Assembly: GCA_963920765.1 (NCBI GenBank)
Contig: OY987244.1
Location: 20,130,358 to 20,194,357 of the forward strand
Length of the DNA: 64,000 nucleotides
Direction of reading: 5' to 3'
Source: Ulota crispa
Taxonomy: Eukaryota > Streptophyta > Bryopsida > Orthotrichales > Orthotrichaceae
Made by a program: the position numbers and the translations under genes. Position 1 is the stretch's first letter. Each line of letters begins with the position of its first letter. Positions 47,498 to 58,727 of this stretch are shown here, piece by piece. The notes below the pieces were generated by a model. That model was not told the origin of the DNA and made no database searches. It worked only from the letters and a program-made list of their open reading frames with translations.

Positions 47498-50400
47498 TCA
47501 AGCTTGTGTGTGCACCTTGTAGTAGCACTCCCCGTCACACATGTAAGCGCCATCATAACCTGGACAATATTGATTCATGACCTTCCCATAGATCCTACAC
47601 TTCTGTCGCTGTTTCTTCCCTTTTCTAGCTGGGAAATGGATGCCTTTATGTTGGATGTTGAATTCACCGCATGTGCAACCTGGCTTTATCTAGTGCTCAC
47701 ATAGCCAAGAAGCAATTTTGTAGTGGTATTTTTCCCGCTCAATGGGCTTGACTAACCCTGCTTCCACTACATGTTCTTTGTATAGAACATAAGAGTTTCC
47801 AACCAATGAATCTAAAATGAAGATGCGAGGTCTCTGCTGCCACCATTTCCTTGTTTGAAGCTAAGCTAAGTAGGCGACTCTATGTTGATCTATGATATCA
47901 ACGCTGCTCATATTTTTCTGATGCTCTATGAGTATTGGGCTAGTGTATACATCCATATGCTTTTTAGAAACCCAACGCTTATAGGTAAGTCCCTCTGGTG
48001 CTATAGGATCCAATGCTGTGCTAATCAAGAAAACTAGAAGTGTGTCTTGCTACACAATGATTGCCATCTGTTTTGATATGTGCATCTTTGTGAGTACCGT
48101 GCCTCTTGTGAGTGCCTCATCCACAGCATTTTGCTTCAAGATAGAAAGCATGCCTACACGCCCTCTCCTCACAATACTAGTACCCCAAAACCCTTTACTC
48201 AGTAATGTGTCTAGCAATTTAGGGGACGTGAAAAAATTATCTGTTACATTAATATGGCCACAGTGGCTAAGGTTTTTAGTGAGCTCCAGGACTACTCTTT
48301 TTCCTTGATCAACCTTTTGTTCCTCTCCTCTAGCACCCAAGTAGACTTGAAGATTCCAGATGTATCTAGACTGAGAGGTAGCTGCACACCAGATTTTCAT
48401 ACCATACGGGATTGGCTTAGCTGGCAAGTACTGGCGGAAATCACAAAAATGACCTTTGTATTTGATCATGATTTCCTCTACTGTAATGTAGCATTCACAG
48501 TTGTAAAGAGATTGGCTAATCTTCACAAAGTCCTCTACAAGCCATTGGATTTTCCCCTAGTTTATCATAAGCCTCTGTATCTTTCAAAATCAAGGAATTA
48601 TTATCAACAAGGTGAATACATTGTAGAATTGCCTCAAATCTATCTCTTTTGAATACAGACTTGATAATGCAACACCCATACAATGCTTGATTCTCCTAGT
48701 ATGATCGAATTTGCGGCAACTTTTTTAGTCCCATATACAAAAGGACCCCCAGAAACCCCTTCAACTCATCAGGGTAAAGATCAAACCAATCCTCCCCCCT
48801 CCATTCAAACCCCCTTTCATTGGTTTTATGGCTACTTATTTTGCATATATGTTAGTTTGATGATAGATCTTCTTCAAGGTCTTATCAGGCCAAAAGGATT
48901 GGAATGATTCATGCAAGGCCATTAGCCTTTTTAAGTTTAGTCTAATCAGACTTGGAGTAGGACTAGTAAAATTATCCCGACTCCCCTCTAGTTTTGTGCT
49001 AGTTTCTTGCCAGTTCGAATAATCATATCTATGAAGAAACAACATTGACTCAAAGGACATGCAATCATCCTCTTCCGCAATATTTAAGTCCTCTAGAACT
49101 ACCCAATCAGAGTCACCTAAATCAGACAATCCCATGTAGTCGCCATGGCGTGCCACCCATTCATCTCCACTTGACTTCTCTCTAGAAATCACGTTGAAAT
49201 TCATGTTAGATAGTCTAAGGTATCCTGGATAGTTGCAGTGCCAGGTAGTAGCAGTCTTCTTCTTTGGAGTCAAGTTAGGGACGTCAACGCCTTTGAACAC
49301 CTCATACTATTCTACACTTGCAACTGCAAGGGTACCTTGAGCTAGCTCTGTTTTGGCCTCACTTTGACATGGAGTCTTTTACATGGCTCCACTAGACCAC
49401 CACCTACCAATCGGCATTCATGAGCAGGCACAACCTGATGTCCAAGGCAGCCTTCAAAGAACACCATGTACATAAGCTCTCCTGTTACCTTATGAACAAA
49501 TTGGCAAGTTATCTCTCCAAGAAACGAAGGGTCCGTGTACTCATCTGGCATGTATTGGAAAACACGTTGCGATACTCGAACTTGCGTGCCAATGACATCC
49601 TTGCCAAATCTAGAATAGCTGCTACAACTGATATACCAGTCTAAAGAGTCACATGCACTTCCCTTCTTCTTTTTTGAGCCGCAAGCACAATGTGCAGCCT
49701 CTTTGCAATCTACGCAAACATCCTCATCTCCTTCCTCTAATTCAGCCAAGTCTACTCTTTGTGGCAAAATTCAAGCAACCCCGTGTGATGCAAAGCCGTC
49801 TAGACTTGTAGCCCACTCTTTAGATCCACATCCAATCAACTCATGAGGAGACTGCTGCCCATTGTCCTCCCAAATGTTTCAAATTACATAGCTCCCTGCT
49901 TCCGGTCGAGGCCTTAACATTTGTGGTGACCAAGTACCATCAAGCAAAATTTCTGGTCTATTCTGTTCTTTTGGTGTTTGCAAATACTCTGGTTCCACAA
50001 CTGAATCTTGGAATATGTCATTCTCTTGAACACATTGCCATCGTCCCCTTCCTTGCCTACCTTTTCTTTGCCCCCTCCTCCACCCTTGCCCTCTCCCAAC
50101 ACAACCACCCCCATGACTCCTCCCTCCACGACCAAGACCACCACCACTACCCCCCTCTCCACTCCCTCTGTCTACCTTGTCGAGCACATCAATCTATGTG
50201 CTGGCGAGTTGATCCCCAACCACTATCCCATTCATAACCTTCAAATTTTTGTTTCTTGGAGCTCGTGGCATTTTCTCCTTTTCCCACATAATCTTCATGG
50301 TTGTGAGAACGCCTTGGTTCTGTTCCACAGGGACTGCCTTGCTGTTTTTTTCCACTGCAACCACCTTCAATGCCTGCACCATCTCCAAACAAATCAAGAG

Positions 50401-50839
50401 GGGCCTTGTTTGACACTTGACTATCAATGGCGTCTTCAGGCTGCACTCCAATAGTCTCTTCTGGGCCACAGCTCTGCTCAGCTTCTTGAGTGAAATTTGG
50501 GACGACATCTTGCAAATCTGGCCAAATTTGATTTGAAACTTCACTCATTACTCTTGAAAAATCCCTCCTCTTCATAAACCCTAGCACATTAGCAATGTGC
50601 CTATAGAATAGATACCGCCACTCCTTTGCTGCAGGCTTTGCAGAAAGCGGCATACTCTTTGATGGCAATGGCAAATTACACAAATGTTTTTCACTCAAAC
50701 AATTCAGCACACTCACTCTCTCAAAATGAGTCCTCTTGTCTTTGACCATCCAATTGTCAACCAACTCAGCTTCTTCCTCAAGATGATTGGGGAAGTCTGC
50801 GGCAGCCATACGTCGTGTTTTCAATCTCTGATTCTCCAT
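47498..50839 (-). pseudogene. piggyBac transposase gene with long N-terminal region, decayed
   Basis: Minus strand. The N-terminal frame starts at ATG 50839 (MENQRLKTRRM) and runs to 50189 with a region of unknown fold; a Gly/Arg-rich frame follows (49879-50187). A frame at 49342-49767 has Cys/His residues and a small barrel-like stretch (GTQVRV, FLGEITCQF, YMVFFEG). Then come piggyBac landmarks: FWPDKTLKKIYHQTNIYAK (48836-49300); GFLGVLLYMGLKKLP; KRDRFEAIL; the catalytic core KPIPYGMKIW, VYLGARG, INVTDNFFTSPKLL, TSIVRRGRVG (48050-48526); VDIIDQHR; KWWQQR; and a C-terminal Cys-rich end with C-x-C, C and C-x(3)-C spacing, like the zinc-binding tail of the family. The core frames do not line up in one reading, and a TAG replaces Trp after LPQIRSY, so at least three interruptions or unrecognised introns exist. 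It is a plain DNA-transposon gene and the only transposase seen in the window. Confidence 0.85.
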
Positions 50840-51959
50840 CGCTAAGTACACTTTCCTTTGGGCGGCAAAATCTCTGGCAAGAGCAATAATTTATTCAAAA
50901 CTTCAAAATATCCGCACCTCAAAGGTCTACAATCATCCTCATCAATGAGCTCTACGGTGATGCTCCAACCATGCTTGCCACCTTCATGATTCATGATGAT
51001 GGTTGTTGCTCTAGCAGGTTGTGACTACAATGCTCCAAGACTGTAGTGGCTCTATGGAAAATGACCATCACTACCAAATCAAAGATTATCTCCACGTATA
51101 GACGGCCCTTAGATTATTCTATTGAATTTGGCAAAGCACGATTGTGCAAACTATCAAATCCAGCATCCCGCCATGAGAGCTAGGTATCCAAAACCTCAAC
51201 AGCCACGACCTCCTTGGATGGTCCTTTTGCCCAGACAAGCAACAACCCTAACTCAAGGCCGCCTTAGCGCCAAAACTTGAACCTAGAGAAGAGCCCGGTG
51301 TCAGCCTTGAATATGTCACATGACATCACCCATTTGCTGGTGTTTTTGCTGTGAATTCTAGTGAAAACCAAAACCTCTTCTGATGAATCTCCGTCTCCAC
51401 AACAAGATTTTGTTCCAAATTCTAATTAAAAAAAAGCATATGAAAGTAGATTCAATTCTATTTGTATTTGTTTTTGGCCTCCCCATGATCCCAATACCCT
51501 AACACCTAGAAAACAGCCTTTGAAAATCAAAGAAGGTAGTTTTTGCCTCCTCCGGCCCTAATGGGTTAAAGGTCCAAGCCCATTTTTTTCTCAAAAAACA
51601 CCCAAAACTTTCAATTCTAGTTAACCAATTTTAAAGACAATTTCTTTTTCTATTTTGTACAAATCATCATGAAATCTTGCACCAGATTTATGCAAAAAGA
51701 CATTGTGAAAGTTACTTGAGGTTTGTCTATACAAGTTGAGAGAAATGATCATTTGGAGTTAGTATAAAAGTTCTTCTAACCTCTCCCAATAAAAGTTAGA
51801 TCTCTTTGACGGCATGTTGTGAAATTTTTTTGCTACATGGATGTTGTAAAGGCTTGTCCAACATGATCTAAATATTGTTAGGCATACCTCCACAAATTTA
51901 CAAGGTCAATGGAGACATGGAACACATCCTACATGGCCTTGCATTGCAAACATGTATCA

Positions 51960-52201
51960 CCATGTTTGTTAAAATGGGAAAAATGATACATTTTATGACT
52001 TTTGAATTTTGCATTTTTGAGAGTATTTTGGTGATATAAAGTGAATTTTATGATAATTCCTTCAAGATCCTATATCAATGATGTATGTAGGATCTTGAAG
52101 GAATTGTCATAAAACTCACTTCATATCATCAAAATACTCTCAAAAATGTAAAATTCAAAAGTCCCAAAATGTATCAATTTTCTCAATTGAACAAACACAG
52201 T
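51960..52201. mobile_element. Fold-back element, about 240 bp, arms about 105 bp
   Basis: The left arm (GAATTTTGCATTTTTGAGAG, TTCCTTCAAGATCCTA) and the right arm (TAGGATCTTGAAGGAATTGT, CTCTCAAAAATGTAAAATTC) are inverted copies around a loop near 52070. Non-coding. Termini are not sharply defined (TGTTTGTT / AACAAACA). Confidence 0.7.
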
Positions 52202-52235
52202 GTATTGCAATATTTTGCTTGAAATTTGCACTACA

Positions 52236-52881
52236 TCAACCCCTAAATGCTCAAGGCACCACATTTTGGTGTCAATAATACTTTGAACTTCTACAAAATC
52301 TAACTAAGTTGCTATTTTAAGCAGTTAATATTTTTGAACTATTCTTTTTGAGGTCTAGTTTTAGCATCAAAAATCTGATTTTGAAAAATCTTGATCATGA
52401 TTTTCTTTTCAAGATTATGTGCAAGGGTGTCCATTGTAATCTTCACATTTTTAGTGTTGAGAGCTCTTGGAAATGAGCCTCAAATACACTAACCTTGGAG
52501 AAAAAATTACACTAGAAATTCATTTAAAAAATTTGTAGAAGAAATTTGGAAAAGTTAAATTGATTGGAGTTATGCATGTTATATTCTTTAACTTCATATT
52601 TTTTTGGTAACCTTTTTTTTAGGTTTGACATGCACAAAGAGGAATGAAAGGCTTCAAGTTTTTTTTACAGTTTAACACCCTCTTGATCAAACATTATAAT
52701 CTTTCAATCCATAAGTGATATTGTTGAGTTTTATTTTCTTATGTGATCTTTAACATATCTAGTTCAAATGTACAGTTACAATTTTAAAAAAACTTATTCA
52801 ACTAATCAAAAATTTGAGTTTTTGTTCAATTTAGAACAATTACCTTGAAGCTCAAAAAGGGCCTTGGGCATCTAGGGCTAA
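52236..52881. mobile_element. TTAA element, family B, 646 bp, second copy
   Basis: Starts TCAA-CCCCTAAATGCTCAAG and ends GGGCATCTAGGGC-TAAG. It matches 11122-11772 in reverse orientation (AATGAGCCTCAAATACACTA; TTTTCAAGATTATGTGCAAG region). Ends have one or two changes, so it is older than the 11122 copy. Confidence 0.65.
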
Positions 52882-52906
52882 GGTTTTTTGCAAATTAAAC
52901 TTTATG

Positions 52907-53049
52907 CACTAGAAGAAAATTGCGTTGGAGTCAACATAAACTATATGATGTTTTTTTGTTCTCAATGCAAAATTTCATGTTCTTATGGCAAAATTTTGCA
53001 TTTGGAACAAAAAACATCATGCAATTTCCAACGTAGTTTTCTTCTAGTG
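52907..53049. mobile_element. CACTA-type MITE, 143 bp, with 3-bp TSD
   Basis: CACTAGAAGAAAATTGCGTT at the left is mirrored by AACGTAGTTTTCTTCTAGTG at the right. The 3-bp duplication ATG lies at 52904-52906 and 53050-53052. The arms (ATGATGTTTTTTTGTTC / GGAACAAAAAACATCATG) pair almost to the centre. Clearly a very short CMC-type non-autonomous element. Confidence 0.88.
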
Positions 53050-53497
53050 ATGAGGGCTAATTTTGACATATAGATAACCAAGCCGTGAATTGAAAGACTT
53101 TGCCTTTATTAACAACCACAATAAAAAAAATTGAAAAAAAAAACCAAATTAACTTCTAGTAGCTATTGCATTTTAAGAGTCACTATATATATCCAATACA
53201 ATAATGTAACACACTATTGCTTTGGATATGCTCCAATGAAGGGTTTTGCCTTCATTGATTGCCCTTGGGAGGAGTCAATGGTAAATGGAATGCTTGCCTT
53301 GCCCCTCAAACAAAAGAACCTATAAAACATTAATAATTTTAGAACCACAAATATGATTTCAAGAAAAATCAAACTCCAGTTCTCCACATAGCCCTTGCAA
53401 AAGTCTATATTAGAAAAAGATCAAAACATTCCTCATAAATAAGCTTGTTAAAAACCCATTTTGTCCCTGGTAGTGACAATGGGCCTCTAGAGGTTAA

Positions 53498-56400
53498 ATG
53501 AGCCTCAATGTAGTATACTTTTCACTTTACGGAACATGCACTTCTTGTGATTATTGCAACTTCATGAAGAAGTTTATCAAACAAACCAACCATTAGTATA
53601 AAATGTTGAACTAGAAATTCAAACTCATATGTTGAAGCCAAATCACATCAAATGCACATGTGAAAACAAAACTAGAACTATTGACTCACTAAAGTTATCA
53701 AAACATGGTTTGCAATGATTTGTTTTGTTATAACGAACTGCAGTGCGCTTGTACCTTTATCACACCAATGGATTTTCAATGTGCACATTCCTATTGATCC
53801 ACACGTTTCAAATTTGCAAGCTTGATATCGAACACTTGGCTTCCTCACTATTATAAAACCCACTAACGTATCAATCTTTTTGAAAATCAAATGAACCCTA
53901 TGCACCTAAAAGTCCTCAATGAAATGCCACAAAGGCTTTCCTTACAATCAAATAAAGGGATAAGTTAAACCTTACTAAGGTGATGGAATCAAGGATGCAA
54001 AACCTTTCAATAAAAACTATTAATTGGTTTTTCTAAGTAAAAACTACTCAATTAAAGCTTTGGGATATTGGTTATAGGGAAAAAACTATCCATAACACCA
54101 TGCAGTTAAAACTGTACATTCACTTGGCATAACTCCTAAACTTCTCAAAACCCATTTGCTAAGTCAATTGATAAAATTTTGCTAGGTGGTGTGATGGTTT
54201 GTTTACTTTTCTAAAAGCTAATTAAAAAATAGAGATATCTATTTTACTAAATTTGGTCATGATCATCCCAAAATTAAAAGCTCTATAGAAGGAATTTTGA
54301 AACTTTTTGAAGATTTTTGTAAAATAAAAGATGTGTATGGATGTTTCCTACATATTTGTGCAATCAAATTTCAAAAATTCATCACAATTATTTTTTAATC
54401 AATTATTATGTAAATCCAAGAATTTTCATTAAAAAAATTCACCAAAATAGGATTTGGATTTTTAGTAGCTGAAATTTGGTATACTTAATTGGGATTGCAT
54501 GAGGAACAGACACCAAGAATATGAAAATGAAATGCCCATTACACTTCTTTTGAATACCAGAGGAGGGAGTACGTAGATTTTCTTTAGGGTACTGTACATC
54601 ATTTGAGAGTAAGGAATATTGTACATTACATTTTTTTAAAGTCCAGTTTTCTACATGTGATTAAGAGGTGAAAAATCAATATTAGTGAAACACAGCGTAA
54701 AAGATATTTAAGGGGTCTTTGGCAACCAAAATTCAAACCCTATCATACATGTCCAAGTTCCACAACCGAGTCCATAACCTCTTCATGTTCTCCTCTCTTT
54801 GTTACAAGAAATTGGCATCTTTTTAACTAAATAGTACGGAGTGCTAGATTGCATCAACCATAATATAATCTGGTTATAGATTAGCAAAAATTTGAGAAAA
54901 ATATTGCTATAATGTTGGGTGCCACCTTTTTTTTTGTTAAAGTATAGGATAAAAATGTCAAATTAGACGAAAAAACCATATTAAGTGTTTGAATTAATGA
55001 TTTCTATTCAAAATTTATATACCCCGTGGCTTCACTGTAAAACTTGTTTTATCCACTAAAGCACTTTTTAATTTTTAATTTTTTTTTCGTTGCTTAAGCA
55101 ACATGCACCCTAGAACACATGCAAATAAAGGAAACGTGGATACAATCTTTTGTATGTTTGTGCACATTTATCTAAAATGTTAGTCAATATTAGTAATTCT
55201 CATCCAATTTTTGGTGTAACCTATATTCTTTTTAAGGTGATGTTGACAAGTGCATCCTCTTCCACCCAATTTTTTGAGTGTGAAGGTAGTTGTTGTCAAA
55301 ATTGAGGTATAATTTTGACTAATACTTGCCGAAACTAAGTGTCCCTTATTGGAATGATAGGTCCAAGGGCATGAATTTGAAAGTGAAAAGCCCTTGCACG
55401 CAAAACAAGGGGCTAGCTTACTTGGACCCATGAACAAAAATTAAAGAATTTGGGGAATTATAGAGAAGTTTGGGAAAATCTAAATGGATGAGAATCCTTT
55501 TTTCTACACAAAACTAGGTCCATTCTTCAATGTGAAGGGCATCTGCACCCTTACTTGCCAAAGGCCCAACACACTGAGATGATAAATGTTGTAACCCCCC
55601 TCTTGTTATATACTCATGTCACTCAATCTTAATGCGTGAAACAATGACCTTTGAATTGTTGGCTATTGTAGGTTTAGTAAAATCTATCCTAAATTTCATT
55701 TGGCAAGTGGTCAATTGATTGTATCCAAAAGCATGTTTGAAGAATAAAAGCAAGAACAATTTTTTAAAAGGCTCTCCAAAAATAGATGTAAAATATTTGC
55801 AAATAATTTTAAAGAGCCGAAGGCGCAAATGCCCATTTTAGAGAATGCAACTTCTGAATTTATGATAGCCAGGTTAGGACTAGGATAGCAGGGGAATAAT
55901 GGAATTTGGATGAATATGGGGATAGACAACAAAATAAAAGGATGAATGTGGCAACTAGGCTGATTGCAAATGCGTTATCTAGCTAGCACAAGATCTACTT
56001 GAGGTAGACTACACATCCTTCATTCGTATAGGCTGACAGACGACAACCTACAGACAAAAGGAAGTTGTCCAAGGGACTTCGTCAGCATTCCCAACGACGA
56101 CTAATGAGAGCTGACAATGACCCGATCACATTTCGCTCATTTCCTCATTGTCTAAGTGAAGTCTTCTTCTACAGATTTTCTCCTCTTTGATTACAAGCCT
56201 ACAATAGTAGGTTGAAAAGGAAAAAGTAAAAGAAAAAAAAGATTCCTTGGCCCTATCCTTCTCCCCAATCACGGAGATTGTCTTTCTGTCCCCTTTCCCA
56301 AAACCCTAATTTGTTGCCCGGCAGTTGCAGGTACCGCAACAGCTCTCCCTATTGCTCTTCATGCACAGCAGCACTCCCCCTCGCTCTTCCCCTGGTCTTC

Positions 56401-57174
56401 TTCTCGCAGTTTACAAATTCCCCGCTGCTCTTCCGCCTTACAATGGGGTGCTGTTGGCCAACTTGCTTTGACCTCGGGTATGCTTTCTCCCGCGATTGTT
56501 TTTGTATTTGCATTTGTGCAGGTGCTCACTCCGTGCTCTTCTTAGGTTTTGCTCATGTCTTAGTTCATGCGCATTAGAACTGCTTGGTTTTTGGTGTGTG
56601 AAGCCGTTGAACGCAATAAAAGCATTGAGCATTGGCATCTTGCATTGTAATCTTAGAATTCCTATCATCCTTAAGAATATCGCTGGTGGTGGGCTTGCTC
56701 TATTCAAGTAGTGTGTTCTGAAATCTTGCAAGGCTGATGATTGACATTTGAATAGTTCTAGTGACTACTTAAGGATTGTGATCAGTATATGATTCGATTT
56801 GAAGATCTGGACAAAAATTGGAAGCTGTATGTGATGTCGGTGCAGATGTGATCTTACAGAGGTGGTAGTATGACGATAGATAGATAAATATTTATATAGT
56901 GTAAAATGTCAAGAGATTAGTTTGGGGCAACCCAAATGCACTATTTTGGCTAAAGAATTAGTTATTTACTTAATTCGGAGTATCAGGCAGTTGGCATCTC
57001 ATCCAGCTGAGGCCGGCAGATAGATTCGCATCTCTCGTGGAAGATTCGCCACTACCTCATTGCATCTCCATACATGCCAATTCCTTGCTTTTAGGGTTTT
57101 GCTGCCTTGCTTTTGGTGAGGGTTTTGTGAGGTATTTGTGTGTGAGGCTTTTGATAGGGGAGTATTTTGCAGCG
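53498..57174. other. AT-rich spacer, then promoter region of the AIR synthetase
   Basis: No coding exon recognised at 53498-56000. From about 56000 GC rises, and frames such as 56278-56577 (Cys/Leu-rich) have no domain. The region 56700-57174 leads into the PurM start and should include its promoter and leader. Confidence 0.4.
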
Positions 57175-58727
57175 ATGGCAGCTGTGGGAGGGACTATGTC
57201 GTGCGTTGCTAAACCTGCAGCGACCCAAGCTGCGGTGATGGTGAAAGGAGCCCCGGTGGGAGGTACTCTGCGACTTTTGGGAGGGAAGCTGCAGAAGGGA
57301 GCGATGCGGGCGAGCGCGAGGAAAGGGGCGAGCATGGTGACATTGGCTGGTGCTGCTGCAGTGGCCAGCGCGAACGGGCTCACGTACAAGGACGCGGGGG
57401 TGGACATCGATGCGGGCGCGGAGCTGGTGCGGCGAATTGCGAAGATGACTCCCGGAATTGGAGGATTCGGGGGGCTGTACCCGTTCGGCGACTCGTATTT
57501 GGTAGCGGGGACGGATGGTGTGGGAACCAAGCTCAAGCTCGCCTTCGACATGGACAAGCACGACACAATCGGGATCGACTTGGTGGCGATGAGCGTGAAC
57601 GACATCATCACCAGCGGCGCCAAGCCCATGTTCTTCCTTAACTACTTTGCCACCAGCCACTTGGACGTCCACCAGGCGGAGCAGGTGATCAAGGGCATTG
57701 TCCACGGCTGCAAGCAGTCCGAGTGCGCACTCTTGGGCGGCGAGACCGCGGAAATGCCCGGCTTCTACGCGCCGGCGAATACGACTTGAGCGGGTTCGCC
57801 GTGGGGAGCGTCAAGAAAGATGCCCTCATCGACGGCAGCAAAATTGTCGCCGGCGACGTGCTCCTCGGCCTTCCTTCGAGCGGCGTGCACTCCAACGGAT
57901 TCTCCCACATTCGCAAGGTGCTTGCCAAGTCCGGCGCTCTTTGCAGGACACCTTGCCTGGCGCCGGCGTCTCCATTGGCGAGGCTCTTCTCGTGCCCACG
58001 ACGATCTACGTCAAGCAGGTACTTGTCCAACCCCTCCATGCTCGCTCGCATCTCTGTTTCTAAGAATCCTATACCGAATATTGCGTTTAAGCTGCTCCAC
58101 ACAATTTCTTGACATTCTACACTACATAAATATTTACTTACTGCTGCTAATTTTCATCATGCAATAAAGTGTTTTTAAAGGGCTTGCTTGGCAACAAAGC
58201 TGCAAAAAAGCAGAGGTAACTTTTCAGGGTTAGGCAACGTAATTGTCAAGGCAACCTAAATGAAATGTTCAGTGTAGCTGATACTGCTGCTGCTTGTAAA
58301 GAGCATCTCGCCCTTTTTTGTGCTTCATCCAATCCGCTCTCCTTGAGGGATCGTTTTTCACTTTTGCTGTTGTTTTTTGAAATGGCTGGTTTCTAAGCGA
58401 GAGATTTTTTTTAAAATTTTTTCTGTGAGATGCGGATACAGGTATTGGAGCTCTTGGCCAAGTTTGAGATTAAGGGCATTGCTCACATCACCGGCGGCGG
58501 GTTCACTGACAACATTCCCCGGGTGTTCCCCAACCATCTTCAGGTGGTTGCAAGAGAAAGGCGGTGTGGAGGATGCCGAAATGCGGCAGACTTTCAACAT
58601 GGGCATCGGCATGGTTCTCGTCGTCACTCACGACATGGCCGAGGCCATCGTCTCTGGAGACTCTTCCTACGGCAAAGTGTATCGGCTGGGTGACATTGTG
58701 AAGGGGGAAGGCGTGACCTTCCATTAG
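57175..58727 (+). pseudogene. AIR synthetase (PurM / PUR5), broken in three places
   Basis: Phosphoribosylformylglycinamidine cyclo-ligase makes aminoimidazole ribonucleotide, step 5 of purine synthesis, in plastids of plants. From ATG 57175 there is an Ala/Lys/Arg-rich transit-like leader ([18 protein letters not shown]), then [41 protein letters not shown] (substrate and ATP-binding region), [17 protein letters not shown] and [17 protein letters not shown]. The frame then slips by one base near 57770 ([16 protein letters not shown] continues in the next frame) and again near 57945 ([19 protein letters not shown]). A donor at 58019 is followed by an exon from 58442 (VLELLAKFEIKGIAHITGGG, FTDNIPRVFPNHLQ). 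Near 58545 about 15 residues are missing and the frame changes again (RWLQEKGGVEDAEMRQTFNM to the stop at 58727). Three breaks in an otherwise well-conserved gene mean a young pseudogene, or unpolished assembly. Confidence 0.85.

Larger units (their letters stand above)
44460..51569 (-). mobile_element. Possible full-length piggyBac-type element, 7.1 kb
   Basis: The left boundary reads TTAA-CCTTTTAGGGCCACTTG and the right boundary, read inward on the minus strand, TTAA-CCCATTAGGGCCGGAG. The two ends share CC(Y)(W)TTAGGGCC and both carry TTAA. Between them lies the piggyBac transposase region (47498-50839, minus). The terminal match is short (about 12 of 14 bp), so the limits are a hypothesis. 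Tandem repeats and a hairpin at 45395-45980 fall inside, on the 3' side of the transposase. Confidence 0.35.
51566..53497 (+). mobile_element. Composite: family A TTAA element with nested insertions
   Basis: The left part (AAAGGTCCAAGCCC, then CAAAAAACACCCAAAACTTT) matches the start of the family A copy at 63847. The right end (CCATTTTGTCCC, then GGGCCTCTAGAGG-TTAA at 53481-53497) matches the family A right end. In between lie a fold-back (51960-52201), a family B element (52236-52881) and a CACTA MITE (52907-53049). The order of insertion cannot be settled by eye. Confidence 0.5.

Noticed and set aside
48018-48652. Plus-strand frames of 96 and 132 codons
   Set aside because: Antisense to the piggyBac core, which carries recognisable family motifs on the other strand.
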